Notes under the pieces: model-generated
The model's input: only the letters and a program-made list of their open reading frames with translations
What the model was told of the DNA's origin: nothing
Database searches by the model: none
NCBI RefSeq assembly: GCF_003602235.1
Contig: NZ_QZVS01000094.1
Span: 143,538-178,361 of the forward strand
Source of the DNA: Cryobacterium melibiosiphilum
Lineage (GTDB): Bacteria; Actinomycetota; Actinomycetes; Actinomycetales; Microbacteriaceae
Direction: 5' to 3'
Length of the DNA stretch: 34,824 nt
Made by a program: the position numbers and the translations under genes
Shown here: one piece after another, positions 1 through 6,646 of the stretch
Layout: every line of letters starts with the position of its first letter
Numbering within the stretch: the first letter of the stretch is position 1

Positions 1-1
1 A

Positions 2-88
2 GAACTGCGTCCGTGGCTGCACGAGTTCGTCGCAACCCTCGAGCTCGACTCCGAGCTCGAGGGCGCCCTCGACCCGCTCCTGAGCTGA
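2..88 (+). CDS. C-terminal end of an unidentified protein (partial)
   Basis: An open frame enters from the left edge and stops at a TGA at 86-88. The visible 28 residues (ending ALDPLLS) are acidic and leucine-rich, like a C-terminal helix. The reading has the local codon style (G/C at third positions). The family cannot be identified from so short a piece. The next gene starts about 150 bp downstream on the same strand. Confidence 0.45.
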   Translation, partial: ELRPWLHEFVATLELDSELEGALDPLLS

Positions 89-237
89 CAGCCACGCCTC
101 AGCCCACCCGGCGGGGCAGCCGACCCACCCACCCCGGCCCGCTGCCTCGCAGGGCGCGACAGTTAGGACTGGGGGCACCCTCACCGGGGGTGAACGGCCC
201 CCCTCGTGGCTTCGGCTGCGCTGGTAGCTTTTAGGAC

Positions 238-1092
238 ATGAGCCCCGAAGCGCCCACGCCGCCTCGTCGAAACCATCCGATGAAACCGTGGACTCGGCGC
301 GGGCGGCGGCATCAAACCTGTGCGGAGTGGTTCGACGCGAACGTCAAGTTCATGTGCCTGGGCCTCACCGCGATCGCCGTGTTCACCGTCGCGGTCTACG
401 CCCTCAACTCGGGCGAACCACAGGGCACGGCCAACCTCGCGGGCAGTTCCTCGACGGTCGACGGCCCCGACGCCGACACGCTGCAGGTCGCCGTGATCGG
501 CGATTTCTTCACCGAGTGCGCCGAGACGGATGCCTGCACCGACGGCAACGCCACCGGCGCCCTGGCCACAGAACTGGGCTGGAACCTGCACTTCTTCACC
601 GAACTCGGCAGCGGCTATATCGGCGACGACACCGCAACGAGCACGTTCGGCGATCGGGTCGACGCGGTCGTCGCCTCCGCTCCCCAGATCGTCATCGTGC
701 AGGGCGGGCGCTACGACCGAGAGGCCCTCGACGCGTTGCCGGCGGCTGCAGCAGATGTGCTGACTCGCCTGCACGAGGGCCTGCCCGATTCGGACATCGT
801 CGTGATCGGACCGGCGTCGCCGTCGGCAACCATCGGGCCCAGCACCGCGAATATTGCCTCCGGTGGCGCCAGTACCGCTGCGGCCCTTGCACGGGCGGCG
901 GAATCCGCCGAGATCCTGTCTGCGGCCGCAGAGGCATCCGGTGCCGCCCTGTTCATCGACCCCGTCGCCGAGGGCTGGTTCGTCGGCGTTGATCCCGCCA
1001 TCATCTCCTCGGACAGCGTCTATGCCACCGCCGCGGGGCATGCGTACCTCGTGGACAAGCTGCTCCCGCTGCTCGCCCCGTTGCGCAGCTGA
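238..1092 (+). CDS. Membrane-anchored SGNH/GDSL-hydrolase-like protein with degenerate catalytic site
   Basis: 284 residues. A basic N-terminus is followed by one transmembrane segment at about residues 37-56, then an extracytoplasmic SGNH-fold domain from about residue 82. The order of conserved blocks matches membrane-anchored SGNH hydrolases of Actinobacteria: VAVIGD at 84-89, GSGY at 124-127, IVIVQGGR at 151-158, VVIGP at 188-192 and a final TAAGHAYL at 264-271. The catalytic positions are altered: the block I serine (GDS) is Phe90, the block III asparagine (GGRND) is Tyr159, and the block V histidine (DxxHP) is Tyr262; only Asp259 remains. Known family members are esterases or acetyl-hydrolases of surface glycans; this one is probably a non-catalytic binding or scaffold protein (inference). 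The ATG at 238 has only an AGGA almost touching it. The ATG at 280 is an alternative and would also keep the membrane segment. It converges on the surface-protein operon at 1174-4581. Confidence 0.75.
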   Translation: MSPEAPTPPRRNHPMKPWTRRGRRHQTCAEWFDANVKFMCLGLTAIAVFTVAVYALNSGEPQGTANLAGSSSTVDGPDADTLQVAVIGDFFTECAETDACTDGNATGALATELGWNLHFFTELGSGYIGDDTATSTFGDRVDAVVASAPQIVIVQGGRYDREALDALPAAAADVLTRLHEGLPDSDIVVIGPASPSATIGPSTANIASGGASTAAALARAAESAEILSAAAEASGAALFIDPVAEGWFVGVDPAIISSDSVYATAAGHAYLVDKLLPLLAPLRS

Positions 1093-1173
1093 GCGACCGG
1101 CCCGGCAGGGCGGGCCTGCACGCCGTTGCGCGGCGCCGGTCTACCCGACACGGCGCCGGCGTCAGAAGCGCTG

Positions 1174-1875
1174 TCAGAAGCGCTGTCGTAAGCGCAGTCG
1201 TGAGCGCCCCACGACGATGGCTCCGGCCACGACCAGCCCGGCTCCGAGGCCGAGCGGCACGAGGGTGGTGCCGGCCTGGGCCAGCCGCCCCAGCAACCCG
1301 GCGTTGTCCCCCGTCGACGCGGGGGGCTGCCGCGACGACGGATCGCCGACGACGACCATGAAGTCAAGGTCATCCTGGCGGTTCTGGAAGATATTGGTCG
1401 CTTCGAACGGAAACTCGATCTGCACGAGGTAGTGCGCGGTGCTCTGCGCGCCCAGCACGGGGAGGTCATAACCGCCCTGTATGACCGCCAGCGGCCCGTC
1501 GAGGATGGTCATCTGATCGCCGGCGCAGACGGGCAATCTGGCGGCCGTCCAGTCCAGGCTGCAGTGCAGCAGCTGCGCGTGCAGCCCATGTTCGGCATCC
1601 GTCATCAGCCGGCCCAGGGTGGTCGATGCGAGACTCAAGCGCGCGGGCATGTCGAAGGTCGCTGTGTTGGTCAAGGTCACGAACCAGGAGACCTCGTCGC
1701 CGGGTGCAAGGTTGGTGAAGCTGTCGGTGACGGCCGTGGTGGTGACGCTGAAGAAATCGTCCGCTTCGACGGCGACGGATGCCCCGGCCGGCGCGAGAGC
1801 ACCGCCGAGGACCGCGAACAACGCGGCCGCGGCGAAGACCCTGCGGCGACCCGGGGAGGCGGGGGTCAGGCGCAT
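1174..1875 (-). CDS. Secreted surface protein with C-terminal membrane anchor
   Basis: 233 residues. The signal peptide has an RRR start and a hydrophobic core at about 12-28. The extracellular domain contains a segment (about 52-85, APGDEVSWFVTLTN) of the type seen in CARDB/DUF11-like or CalY-like beta domains, plus two cysteines (105, 117). Near the C-terminus a short motif, PASTG (185-189), precedes a hydrophobic helix (about 204-223) and a basic tail (RSRLRLRQRF). This is the layout of an LPXTG-type sorting signal, but the motif is non-canonical and no sortase is encoded in this window. The ATG at 1875 overlaps the end of the signal peptidase gene by 10 bp, so it is the last gene of the operon. 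The last codons contain a 12-bp tandem duplication. The exact function is unknown; a cell-surface structural role fits its neighbours. Confidence 0.7.
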   Translation of the reverse strand: MRLTPASPGRRRVFAAAALFAVLGGALAPAGASVAVEADDFFSVTTTAVTDSFTNLAPGDEVSWFVTLTNTATFDMPARLSLASTTLGRLMTDAEHGLHAQLLHCSLDWTAARLPVCAGDQMTILDGPLAVIQGGYDLPVLGAQSTAHYLVQIEFPFEATNIFQNRQDDLDFMVVVGDPSSRQPPASTGDNAGLLGRLAQAGTTLVPLGLGAGLVVAGAIVVGRSRLRLRQRF

Positions 1876-3218
1876 CGCGCGGCTCCGGCGGAATCGAGGG
1901 TCAGCTGCACGGTCGTTGAGGCGAGCCAGGCATCGAACGGTTTCGCCGACACGGTCAGCAGGTAGACCGTGCCCGGCACGAGGTCGTCTGCGTCGAGGAG
2001 GGCCACCGGGCCAGCGCTCCGCACGGTCTGCGCCGCGGGCGTCGTCGCCACGGACGCGTCCCGCAGGGTCACCTCGTAGCCCAGGTCCGGGGCGCCGGCC
2101 GCGGGCACGGCCCACGTTACGGTGAGGTCGGAACCGGCCAGGCCGCAGGCGAGGAGGCTCGGCTGCAGGGCAACCGGAACGGACACCGCACGGCCGGCGG
2201 TGACGTCGGTCGCGAAAACGGCGAGGGTCGTGGTGGCCGGGAGGGTCGCGAGCGCCCCGGCTCCGAGCAACACAATCGCGCACAGCGTGGCGACGCGCAC
2301 GAACCGGTGGCGGTGCACCGGGCGGGGCACGCGCACCGGATGCGGTTGTGCGGTGTCACCACGGGCCACGAGTTCGTGGCCCAACATCGCGGGCCAGATG
2401 CGCACGGCGGCGCGGTAGGAACCGTTCGGGGGCAGGCGTACCAGGCGCAGGCTCTCCAAAGCGCCAGCCGTTGGCGCCCGTCGACCGCGTGTCCGCTCGG
2501 CCACCCCGCGAAGTCGGCGAGGCTCGGCAAAGCGCCGATCATGCAGCCGAGTCAACCAGAGTGCCAGCGGGTGCGGGTCGAGCCCGCGGGCGTGCCGCCA
2601 GCCATACAGGGCAGGGGCGACCGAACCGAACGGCCCGGCAGGCCGCGCGGGCGCTGCGGCCAGTGGAAGCGCTGCGGCCAGTGCAGGCGCTGCAGCGAGT
2701 GCGGGCACCGACCCCGACGGGCTCCGGGGCCGAACCGAGACGATCAACATGCCGCCGACAAAAAGCCCGATCAGAAAGACCCACTGCGGTTTCTGCGCCT
2801 CCTGCAGCACATACCCGAGGCCGTTGGCGTGCCACAGGATGCGGTCGGCCTGGGCGAGAACGTAGGGGTCGGCATCCGCAATCGCGTTGGCATCGCCGCG
2901 CATGGTGAGGGCGACCGATCCCCAGCCGAGATCCTCGATCGCCTCGACCCGGTGGGTGACCCGGGTGCCGGCCGCATCGGTGGCGCTGATGATGTCGTTC
3001 ACGCGAATATCGGCGGCGGGCACCTGCTGGGCGATCGCCAGCGCGCCGGTCTCGATCAGCGGTGCCATCGAACCCGAGCGAAAGATCAGCGGGGTGATGC
3101 CGAAGAACACGGCGGCGAGCGCGGCCAGGATGCTGATGACCCCGAGGATCGCCCCGAGGGTCAGGCCGACCTCGCGGGTGAGGTGCAGGGTGCGAGCCAG
3201 GTGGCGACTGTGGGTCAT
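1866..3218 (-). CDS. SipW-like (ER-type, Ser/His) signal peptidase I with long C-terminal extension
   Basis: 450 residues. Residues 1-165 form a signal peptidase of the SipW/archaeal-ER type: membrane helix 18-42, catalytic serine in RSGSMAP (Ser50), THRV with histidine 89 where bacterial enzymes carry lysine, RGDAN at 107-111, and a second helix at about 146-163. SipW-type enzymes are usually about 170-200 residues. This one continues with a proline/alanine/arginine-rich linker (about 165-305), another hydrophobic helix (about 306-330, followed by AVFATD) and a beta-rich domain with a fibronectin-III flavour (about 345-445). The frame stays open with consistent third-position GC bias, so a true fusion is likelier than a missed frameshift, although a frameshift in the low-complexity linker cannot be excluded by eye. 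It overlaps the upstream gene by ATGA and the downstream gene by 10 bp. It presumably processes the two CalY-like neighbours. Confidence 0.8.
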   Translation of the reverse strand: MTHSRHLARTLHLTREVGLTLGAILGVISILAALAAVFFGITPLIFRSGSMAPLIETGALAIAQQVPAADIRVNDIISATDAAGTRVTHRVEAIEDLGWGSVALTMRGDANAIADADPYVLAQADRILWHANGLGYVLQEAQKPQWVFLIGLFVGGMLIVSVRPRSPSGSVPALAAAPALAAALPLAAAPARPAGPFGSVAPALYGWRHARGLDPHPLALWLTRLHDRRFAEPRRLRGVAERTRGRRAPTAGALESLRLVRLPPNGSYRAAVRIWPAMLGHELVARGDTAQPHPVRVPRPVHRHRFVRVATLCAIVLLGAGALATLPATTTLAVFATDVTAGRAVSVPVALQPSLLACGLAGSDLTVTWAVPAAGAPDLGYEVTLRDASVATTPAAQTVRSAGPVALLDADDLVPGTVYLLTVSAKPFDAWLASTTVQLTLDSAGAARCA

Positions 3219-3877
3219 AGGGTGGCCTGTTCCGCATCAAGACGGATGCTCAGGGTCGGCGTATCGTTTTGATCGATCGTGGCGTGTGGCGCCCTTATAA
3301 GAGGTACGAAGACCCGCACGCAGACGGCGAGCGTGCCCTGCGGGGCAACAATCGGCGAGGTCATGGCGAGCGCGGCCGACTGCCCGAAGACGTGGGACGA
3401 TCCGGCCAGGGGCGCCATCGACGTGACGTCGCAGACCTGGTCGAACGCGGCGGCAACGAGGAGCTCGCCGCGCAGGGCGGTGAGGCCGGCGTCGGGGCTG
3501 GCCTGGGCATCCGTCGCCGCGAGCCCGGCAGCCCGGGTGGCGTCGAAGGCGAGGGCACTCACCCGCAGCGGGATCTGGCCCACGTTGTGCACGACCAGCT
3601 CGGTCAGCACGCCGGCGCCTCCCGGGTAGAGCGCGTCGGCGCTGCTTTCGGGAATCAGGTAGCCGGCCGACACCGTCTGGCCGTTCGCGCTGAGGGCGAG
3701 GTCGAGGTTTCCGGTGGAGAAGGTCGCCGCGACGCTGCCCGACTCGGTCAGCGTGGCACCGGTGCCGTAGACACCGATGCCGAGCAGCGCGAACAGCGAC
3801 AGCACGACCCGCACACGCGGAACCGCCCGCCGGCGCAGTGGTGCGCCGGGCAGGGGGTCACGTTCGGTGTGGGGCAC
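3215..3877 (-). CDS. CalY/TasA-like exported protein with SipW-type signal peptide (second copy)
   Basis: 220 residues from a GTG at 3877, chosen because AAAGG lies 5 nt upstream and it starts just after the neighbouring gene ends at 3895. The frame stays open further upstream, but those starts would lie inside the neighbour. A hydrophobic segment (VVLSLFALLGIGVYGTGATL) is followed by TESGSVAATFSTGNLDL, the hallmark of SipW-dependent signal peptides in the camelysin/TasA family. The rest is a beta-rich domain with a C-terminal cysteine. TasA/CalY proteins are secreted proteases or fibre-forming matrix proteins in Bacillus; the function in Actinobacteria is not established. The stop overlaps the signal peptidase start by 4 bp (ATGA), which implies coupled translation. 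Confidence 0.8.
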   Translation of the reverse strand: MPHTERDPLPGAPLRRRAVPRVRVVLSLFALLGIGVYGTGATLTESGSVAATFSTGNLDLALSANGQTVSAGYLIPESSADALYPGGAGVLTELVVHNVGQIPLRVSALAFDATRAAGLAATDAQASPDAGLTALRGELLVAAAFDQVCDVTSMAPLAGSSHVFGQSAALAMTSPIVAPQGTLAVCVRVFVPLIRAPHATIDQNDTPTLSIRLDAEQATL

Positions 3878-3894
3878 GCTGGCCTTTCGGACGG

Positions 3895-4581
3895 CTATTT
3901 GACGGCTGTCTGGGTGGCGACGAAGTCGAACCTCAAGCGCAGGGTCTTGTTCATCAACTTGCTGTCTTCGGCATTGTTCTCGGCCACGGTGCCACCGGTG
4001 GCGCCCGGCAATGCGACGCGGAAGCAAAAGATGTCGCGCACGGGCGCAGCCAGAGTGCTCTTGGTACCAGCCAAAATCGGCGACACGGGAAGAACCAGAG
4101 TGTTCACAGCACTGACGGGCACCGTGACCAGCGGTGTTCCTGCGGCCGCCGCCGCGGCTTCGACCGCTCTGAATCCGACGCCGTCATCCTTGCAATCGTC
4201 CAAAGCGCTGACCCGGATCACCGAGATGTTGAGCGCCGCGGCCAACCACATACTGTTCGTCGTAACCGCGGTGTCCACCTTCGGCGCCACCGTATAGGAG
4301 AAGTCGATGGTGCCCAGGTTATTGACGATGAGCGGCCTGTAGACCGTAGTGCCGATCTTCGCGTCCGTGACGGCGAGCTTGGAGACGTAGGGCGTCGGCG
4401 TGCCTTGGGCCCCGCCGTCGAAGGCGATGTCGACGTTGCCCGTACTGAATTCTGCGGAAACGGAACCCTCATCGGTGAAGGCAGCAAAAGTGAGGATGGT
4501 GCCCAGGCCCAGCACGGCGCCACTGGCGAGCACGGCACGAAGCGGGAAGCGTTTCAGGAGGGACGTCGGAGCGATAGTCAC
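3895..4581 (-). CDS. CalY/TasA-like exported protein with SipW-type signal peptide (first copy)
   Basis: 228 residues from a GTG at 4581, which has GAGAGG 7 nt upstream. A TTG at 4635 would add 18 non-hydrophobic residues and has no clear ribosome site. The leader contains LASGAVLGLGTILTFAAFTD (19-38) and then EFSTGNVDIAF, the same SipW-type signal and first strand as in the paralogue downstream. The mature part has two cysteines (one in DDCKDD, one in IFCFRV) and ends LRLRFDFVATQTAVK. It is the first gene of the surface operon, so its promoter should lie in 4582-4900. By analogy with tasA-sipW of Bacillus it is the likely main fibre or matrix subunit, but this is inference. Confidence 0.8.
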   Translation of the reverse strand: MTIAPTSLLKRFPLRAVLASGAVLGLGTILTFAAFTDEGSVSAEFSTGNVDIAFDGGAQGTPTPYVSKLAVTDAKIGTTVYRPLIVNNLGTIDFSYTVAPKVDTAVTTNSMWLAAALNISVIRVSALDDCKDDGVGFRAVEAAAAAAGTPLVTVPVSAVNTLVLPVSPILAGTKSTLAAPVRDIFCFRVALPGATGGTVAENNAEDSKLMNKTLRLRFDFVATQTAVK

Positions 4582-5015
4582 GGTGCTGCCTCTCGGTTCT
4601 CCAGGGGGTGTGTGACTTGACCCAACGAAGACCAATCCCCCCGGAGCCTCTACCGTACGGTGAGACTTGACTGGGGGTCGAGGGTGGGGCTACCCCCACT
4701 GTTAGCGCCCCCACTTTCCAAGACCCGCGCTGTCCACCCCCGTCTGTCGGGCAGCGGATGCCGCATCCCCCGCCACAGCCCGCCCGCGTCACCCCCAGCC
4801 GCGGCCGACGCTGCGCTGATATTTTTTTGGGGGCACTCGAAGTGGAGCACCCCGGCCTGAGCAGACCACGACCCGGCGGCACGTCCTCGATCCGGCCGTC
4901 GCGTACCATTCGACGGTGTTCACCCCGAAAAAACCGCGTTCCCGCCGGGAAAGCGTGGTTTCGGGGCCGGACTCCGTCGAATGGTACGCACAGGCGGGTG
5001 CCCGACACTGGGAGC
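4582..5015. other. Intergenic region between divergent calY-like operon and gtrA-like gene
   Basis: 434 bp without a credible gene. It must hold the promoters of both divergent units. The part nearest the calY-like gene contains two similar stretches, TGTGACTTGACCCA (about 4611) and GTGAGACTTGACTGGG (about 4660), and runs of Cs and Gs. A T-run (TTTTTTT) lies near 4822-4829. The gtrA-proximal part is occupied by an 89-bp imperfect palindrome listed separately. No clear -35/-10 pair could be assigned by eye. Confidence 0.5.
4901..4989. repeat. 89-bp imperfect palindrome (nested inverted repeat)
   Basis: The ends form a perfect 16-bp inverted repeat: GCGTACCATTCGACGG at 4901-4916 and its reverse complement at 4974-4989. 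Inside lies a second, nearly complementary pair (CCCCGAAA...TTCCCG against CGGGAAA...TTTCGGGG) around a short centre near 4944. Almost the whole 89 bp can therefore fold on itself. It lies 26 bp before the ATG at 5016. It could act as an attenuator or cruciform, or be a small mobile palindromic element. No second copy was seen in this window. Confidence 0.75.
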
Positions 5016-5393
5016 ATGCGCCAGTTCCTGAGCTTCTTCGGCGGCTCGGCCGTCGGGCTGCTCATCGACCTCGTGGGCTTTCAGCTGCTGGTGTCGGCGG
5101 GGCTCGCGCCGTGGCAAGCCAATGTGATCAGCTCGATGCTCGCGCTTACCACGGTGTACTTTCTCGTGGCCCGTTTCGCGTTCGCGGCCGCGGCCCGTCT
5201 GCGCACCTACCTGCTGTTTTTCGTCTGGTACGCCAGCAACATCGTGGTGTTCTCGAGCCTGATCCAACTCGCGGTGACGCTGACCGACGGGCCGCCGTTC
5301 GGGTTCAAGCTCGCGAGCATCCCGGTGTCGTTCGCGGCGAATTACCTCTTTACCCGGGTGCTGTTTCGCCGGGCCACGCCCCCGGCTACCTGA
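5016..5393 (+). CDS. GtrA-family membrane protein
   Basis: 125 residues, the usual GtrA length. The N-terminus (FLSFFGGSAVGLLIDLVGFQLL) is the typical first helix with its conserved aspartate, followed by three more hydrophobic segments (about 34-58, 67-88, 95-115) and a basic end, giving four membrane helices. GtrA-family proteins are thought to flip or assist lipid-linked sugars for cell-wall or O-antigen glycosylation. The ATG at 5016 gives the normal family start, although GGGAG is almost adjacent. Upstream in-frame codons run through the palindrome and look non-coding. No glycosyltransferase is adjacent, so its partner is unknown. Confidence 0.8.
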   Translation: MRQFLSFFGGSAVGLLIDLVGFQLLVSAGLAPWQANVISSMLALTTVYFLVARFAFAAAARLRTYLLFFVWYASNIVVFSSLIQLAVTLTDGPPFGFKLASIPVSFAANYLFTRVLFRRATPPAT

Positions 5394-5586
5394 CAGTAAC
5401 GCGCGCGCCCGTGACTATTCATGAGGGCGCTGACTTGTTAATGCATCGATCTGCCTGCGAAAAGCGGATGCGTGATTCGGGAATGCAGAAAGATATCCAA
5501 CCATAAACATCCCGATAAGAACAGGGGGTGAGAATATAAGCGTGCCTCACTAAGCTCACCCCGTTAGCCGGATAAGGGAGCTCAAA
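5394..5586 (+). promoter_or_regulatory. AT-richer leader of lsr2 with hairpin
   Basis: 193 bp between gtrA and lsr2. The part from about 5415 to 5555 is clearly richer in A/T than its surroundings (for example TTGTTAATGCATCG, AAACATCCCGATAAGAA, GAATATAAG). An 8-bp inverted repeat, GGGGTGAG at 5525-5532 and CTCACCCC at 5555-5562, encloses GTGCCTCAC. AAGGGAG at 5574-5580 is a strong ribosome site 6 nt before the GTG. AT-rich DNA is the preferred target of Lsr2, so autoregulation is plausible (inference). Confidence 0.5.
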
Positions 5587-5946
5587 GTGGCACAAAAGCT
5601 TGTCAAACTATTTGTGGATGACCTCGACGGTTCGGAGGCAAACGAAACTATTCGTTTCGGCTTTGAAGGCGTCACCTATGACATTGATTTGAGCGCGTCG
5701 AATGCGCAGGAAATGCGCGACACCATGCGTCCTTTCGTGGAGCATGCCCGTCGTGTGGCGCGATCCGCGGCTGCGCGCACGGCCGCATCCCGCACCGCCG
5801 GGCCGCGCTCGGTGTCGGCGAGCCAGCGCCGCACCGACCTCGCCGCCGCTCGGGAATGGCTGCGCGCCCAGGGTGAGACGGTCAGCGACAAGGGCCGCAT
5901 CGCCGCGGCGCAGCTGGAGAAGTACCGCACCGCCGTCACCGACTAA
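5587..5946 (+). CDS. lsr2: Lsr2-family nucleoid-associated protein
   Basis: 119 residues from a GTG with AAGGGAG 6 nt upstream. The N-terminal half (QKLVKLFVDDLDGSEANETIRFG... YDIDLS) is the Lsr2 dimerisation domain. A basic Ala/Arg linker (about 54-80) follows. The C-terminal domain (AAAREWLRAQGETVSDKGRI... LEKY) is the DNA-binding domain. Lsr2 is the actinobacterial analogue of H-NS and silences AT-rich, often foreign DNA through an RGR AT-hook-like loop; here the loop reads KGR (102-104). This gene alone is good evidence for an actinobacterial host. It is apparently transcribed on its own; the next gene starts 27 bp later and may be read through. Confidence 0.95.
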   Translation: MAQKLVKLFVDDLDGSEANETIRFGFEGVTYDIDLSASNAQEMRDTMRPFVEHARRVARSAAARTAASRTAGPRSVSASQRRTDLAAAREWLRAQGETVSDKGRIAAAQLEKYRTAVTD

Positions 5947-5973
5947 CCCGGCTGCGCTTGTTATTCTGGGTCG

Positions 5974-6597
5974 GTGCGCACAGACTTCGAGCCGACCCAG
6001 ATTCCGCCGCGGGAGTTCTACCGCCTGCTGACATCGGTGGTCGTGCCACGGCCGATCGCCTGGGTCTCGAGCGTCTCTGCCGCGGGCGTGGATAACTTGG
6101 CGCCGCACTCATTCTTTACCGTGGCATCCGTCTCGCCGCCGATCATCATGTTCACCTCGGTCGGTAAAAAGGACACCCTGCGCAACATCGAGGCGACCGG
6201 CGACTTCGTGGTGAATTTCAGCCCCGCGAGCCTGTTCGAGCAGATCAATGCGACCGGCACGAACTTTACCCCCGATGTGAGCGAGTTCGACCGGGCGGGC
6301 CTCACCCGGGAGCCGAGCCGCACGGTGCGGGCGCAACGGGTGCTCGAGTCCCCGACGGCGCTCGAGTGCCGGCTGCACCGCACCATCCCGATGGGCGACT
6401 GCACGCTGGTGTTCGGCGAGGTCACGCATGCGGTGGTCGATTCTGCGGTGCTCGACGGGGTGCATCCGCGCATCGAGCTGCTCGACCCGCTGTCCCGGCT
6501 GGGGCTCGACGAGTGGGGCACGATGGGCCCGATCCGCGAGATCACCCGCATTCGCGCCGCCGACTGGCCCGGCCACTTCGTTCCCTCCCACGAGTGA
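5974..6597 (+). CDS. Flavin reductase family protein (FMN-binding split barrel)
   Basis: 207 residues from a GTG at 5974. PREFYRLLTSVVVPRPIAWVSS and DNLAPHSFFTVASVSPPIIMFT are the signature start of the flavin reductase-like, FMN-binding split-barrel family, and KDTLRNIEATGDFVVNF follows the same pattern. Such proteins bind FMN and reduce flavin for partner monooxygenases or act as small oxidoreductases; the substrate here cannot be told. The stop codon lies inside the left arm of a 56-nt palindrome shared with the convergent DUF664 gene, so its last two sense codons (His-Glu) abut the repeat. Confidence 0.85.
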   Translation: MRTDFEPTQIPPREFYRLLTSVVVPRPIAWVSSVSAAGVDNLAPHSFFTVASVSPPIIMFTSVGKKDTLRNIEATGDFVVNFSPASLFEQINATGTNFTPDVSEFDRAGLTREPSRTVRAQRVLESPTALECRLHRTIPMGDCTLVFGEVTHAVVDSAVLDGVHPRIELLDPLSRLGLDEWGTMGPIREITRIRAADWPGHFVPSHE

Positions 6598-6646
6598 GCA
6601 ATAAATGCACTTCCCGCGCTCGGGAAGTGCATTTATTGCTCACTCG
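6591..6646. repeat. 56-nt palindromic repeat, copy A (perfect 26-bp arms, 4-nt loop)
   Basis: CGAGTGAGCAATAAATGCAC and six further bases form one arm, then a CGCT loop, then an exact reverse complement. The two arms supply the stop codons of both convergent genes: TGA at 6595-6597 for the flavin reductase gene and TGA (as TCA) at 6640-6642 for the DUF664 gene. It probably serves as a bidirectional transcription terminator. It shares its core with copies B (7268-7323) and C (8381-8436). Confidence 0.95.

Noticed and set aside
1093..1173. Terminator hairpin with two CGGCGCCGG blocks between the SGNH gene and the surface operon
   Set aside because: The blocks are individually self-complementary and the longer pairing is poor with no T-run; termination here is likely but the structure is not convincing.
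1866..3218. Frameshift splitting the signal peptidase from a second protein
   Set aside because: The frame stays open over 450 codons with consistent third-position GC bias, and alternative frames in the linker give no recognisable protein. Kept as one gene, with the doubt noted in its entry.
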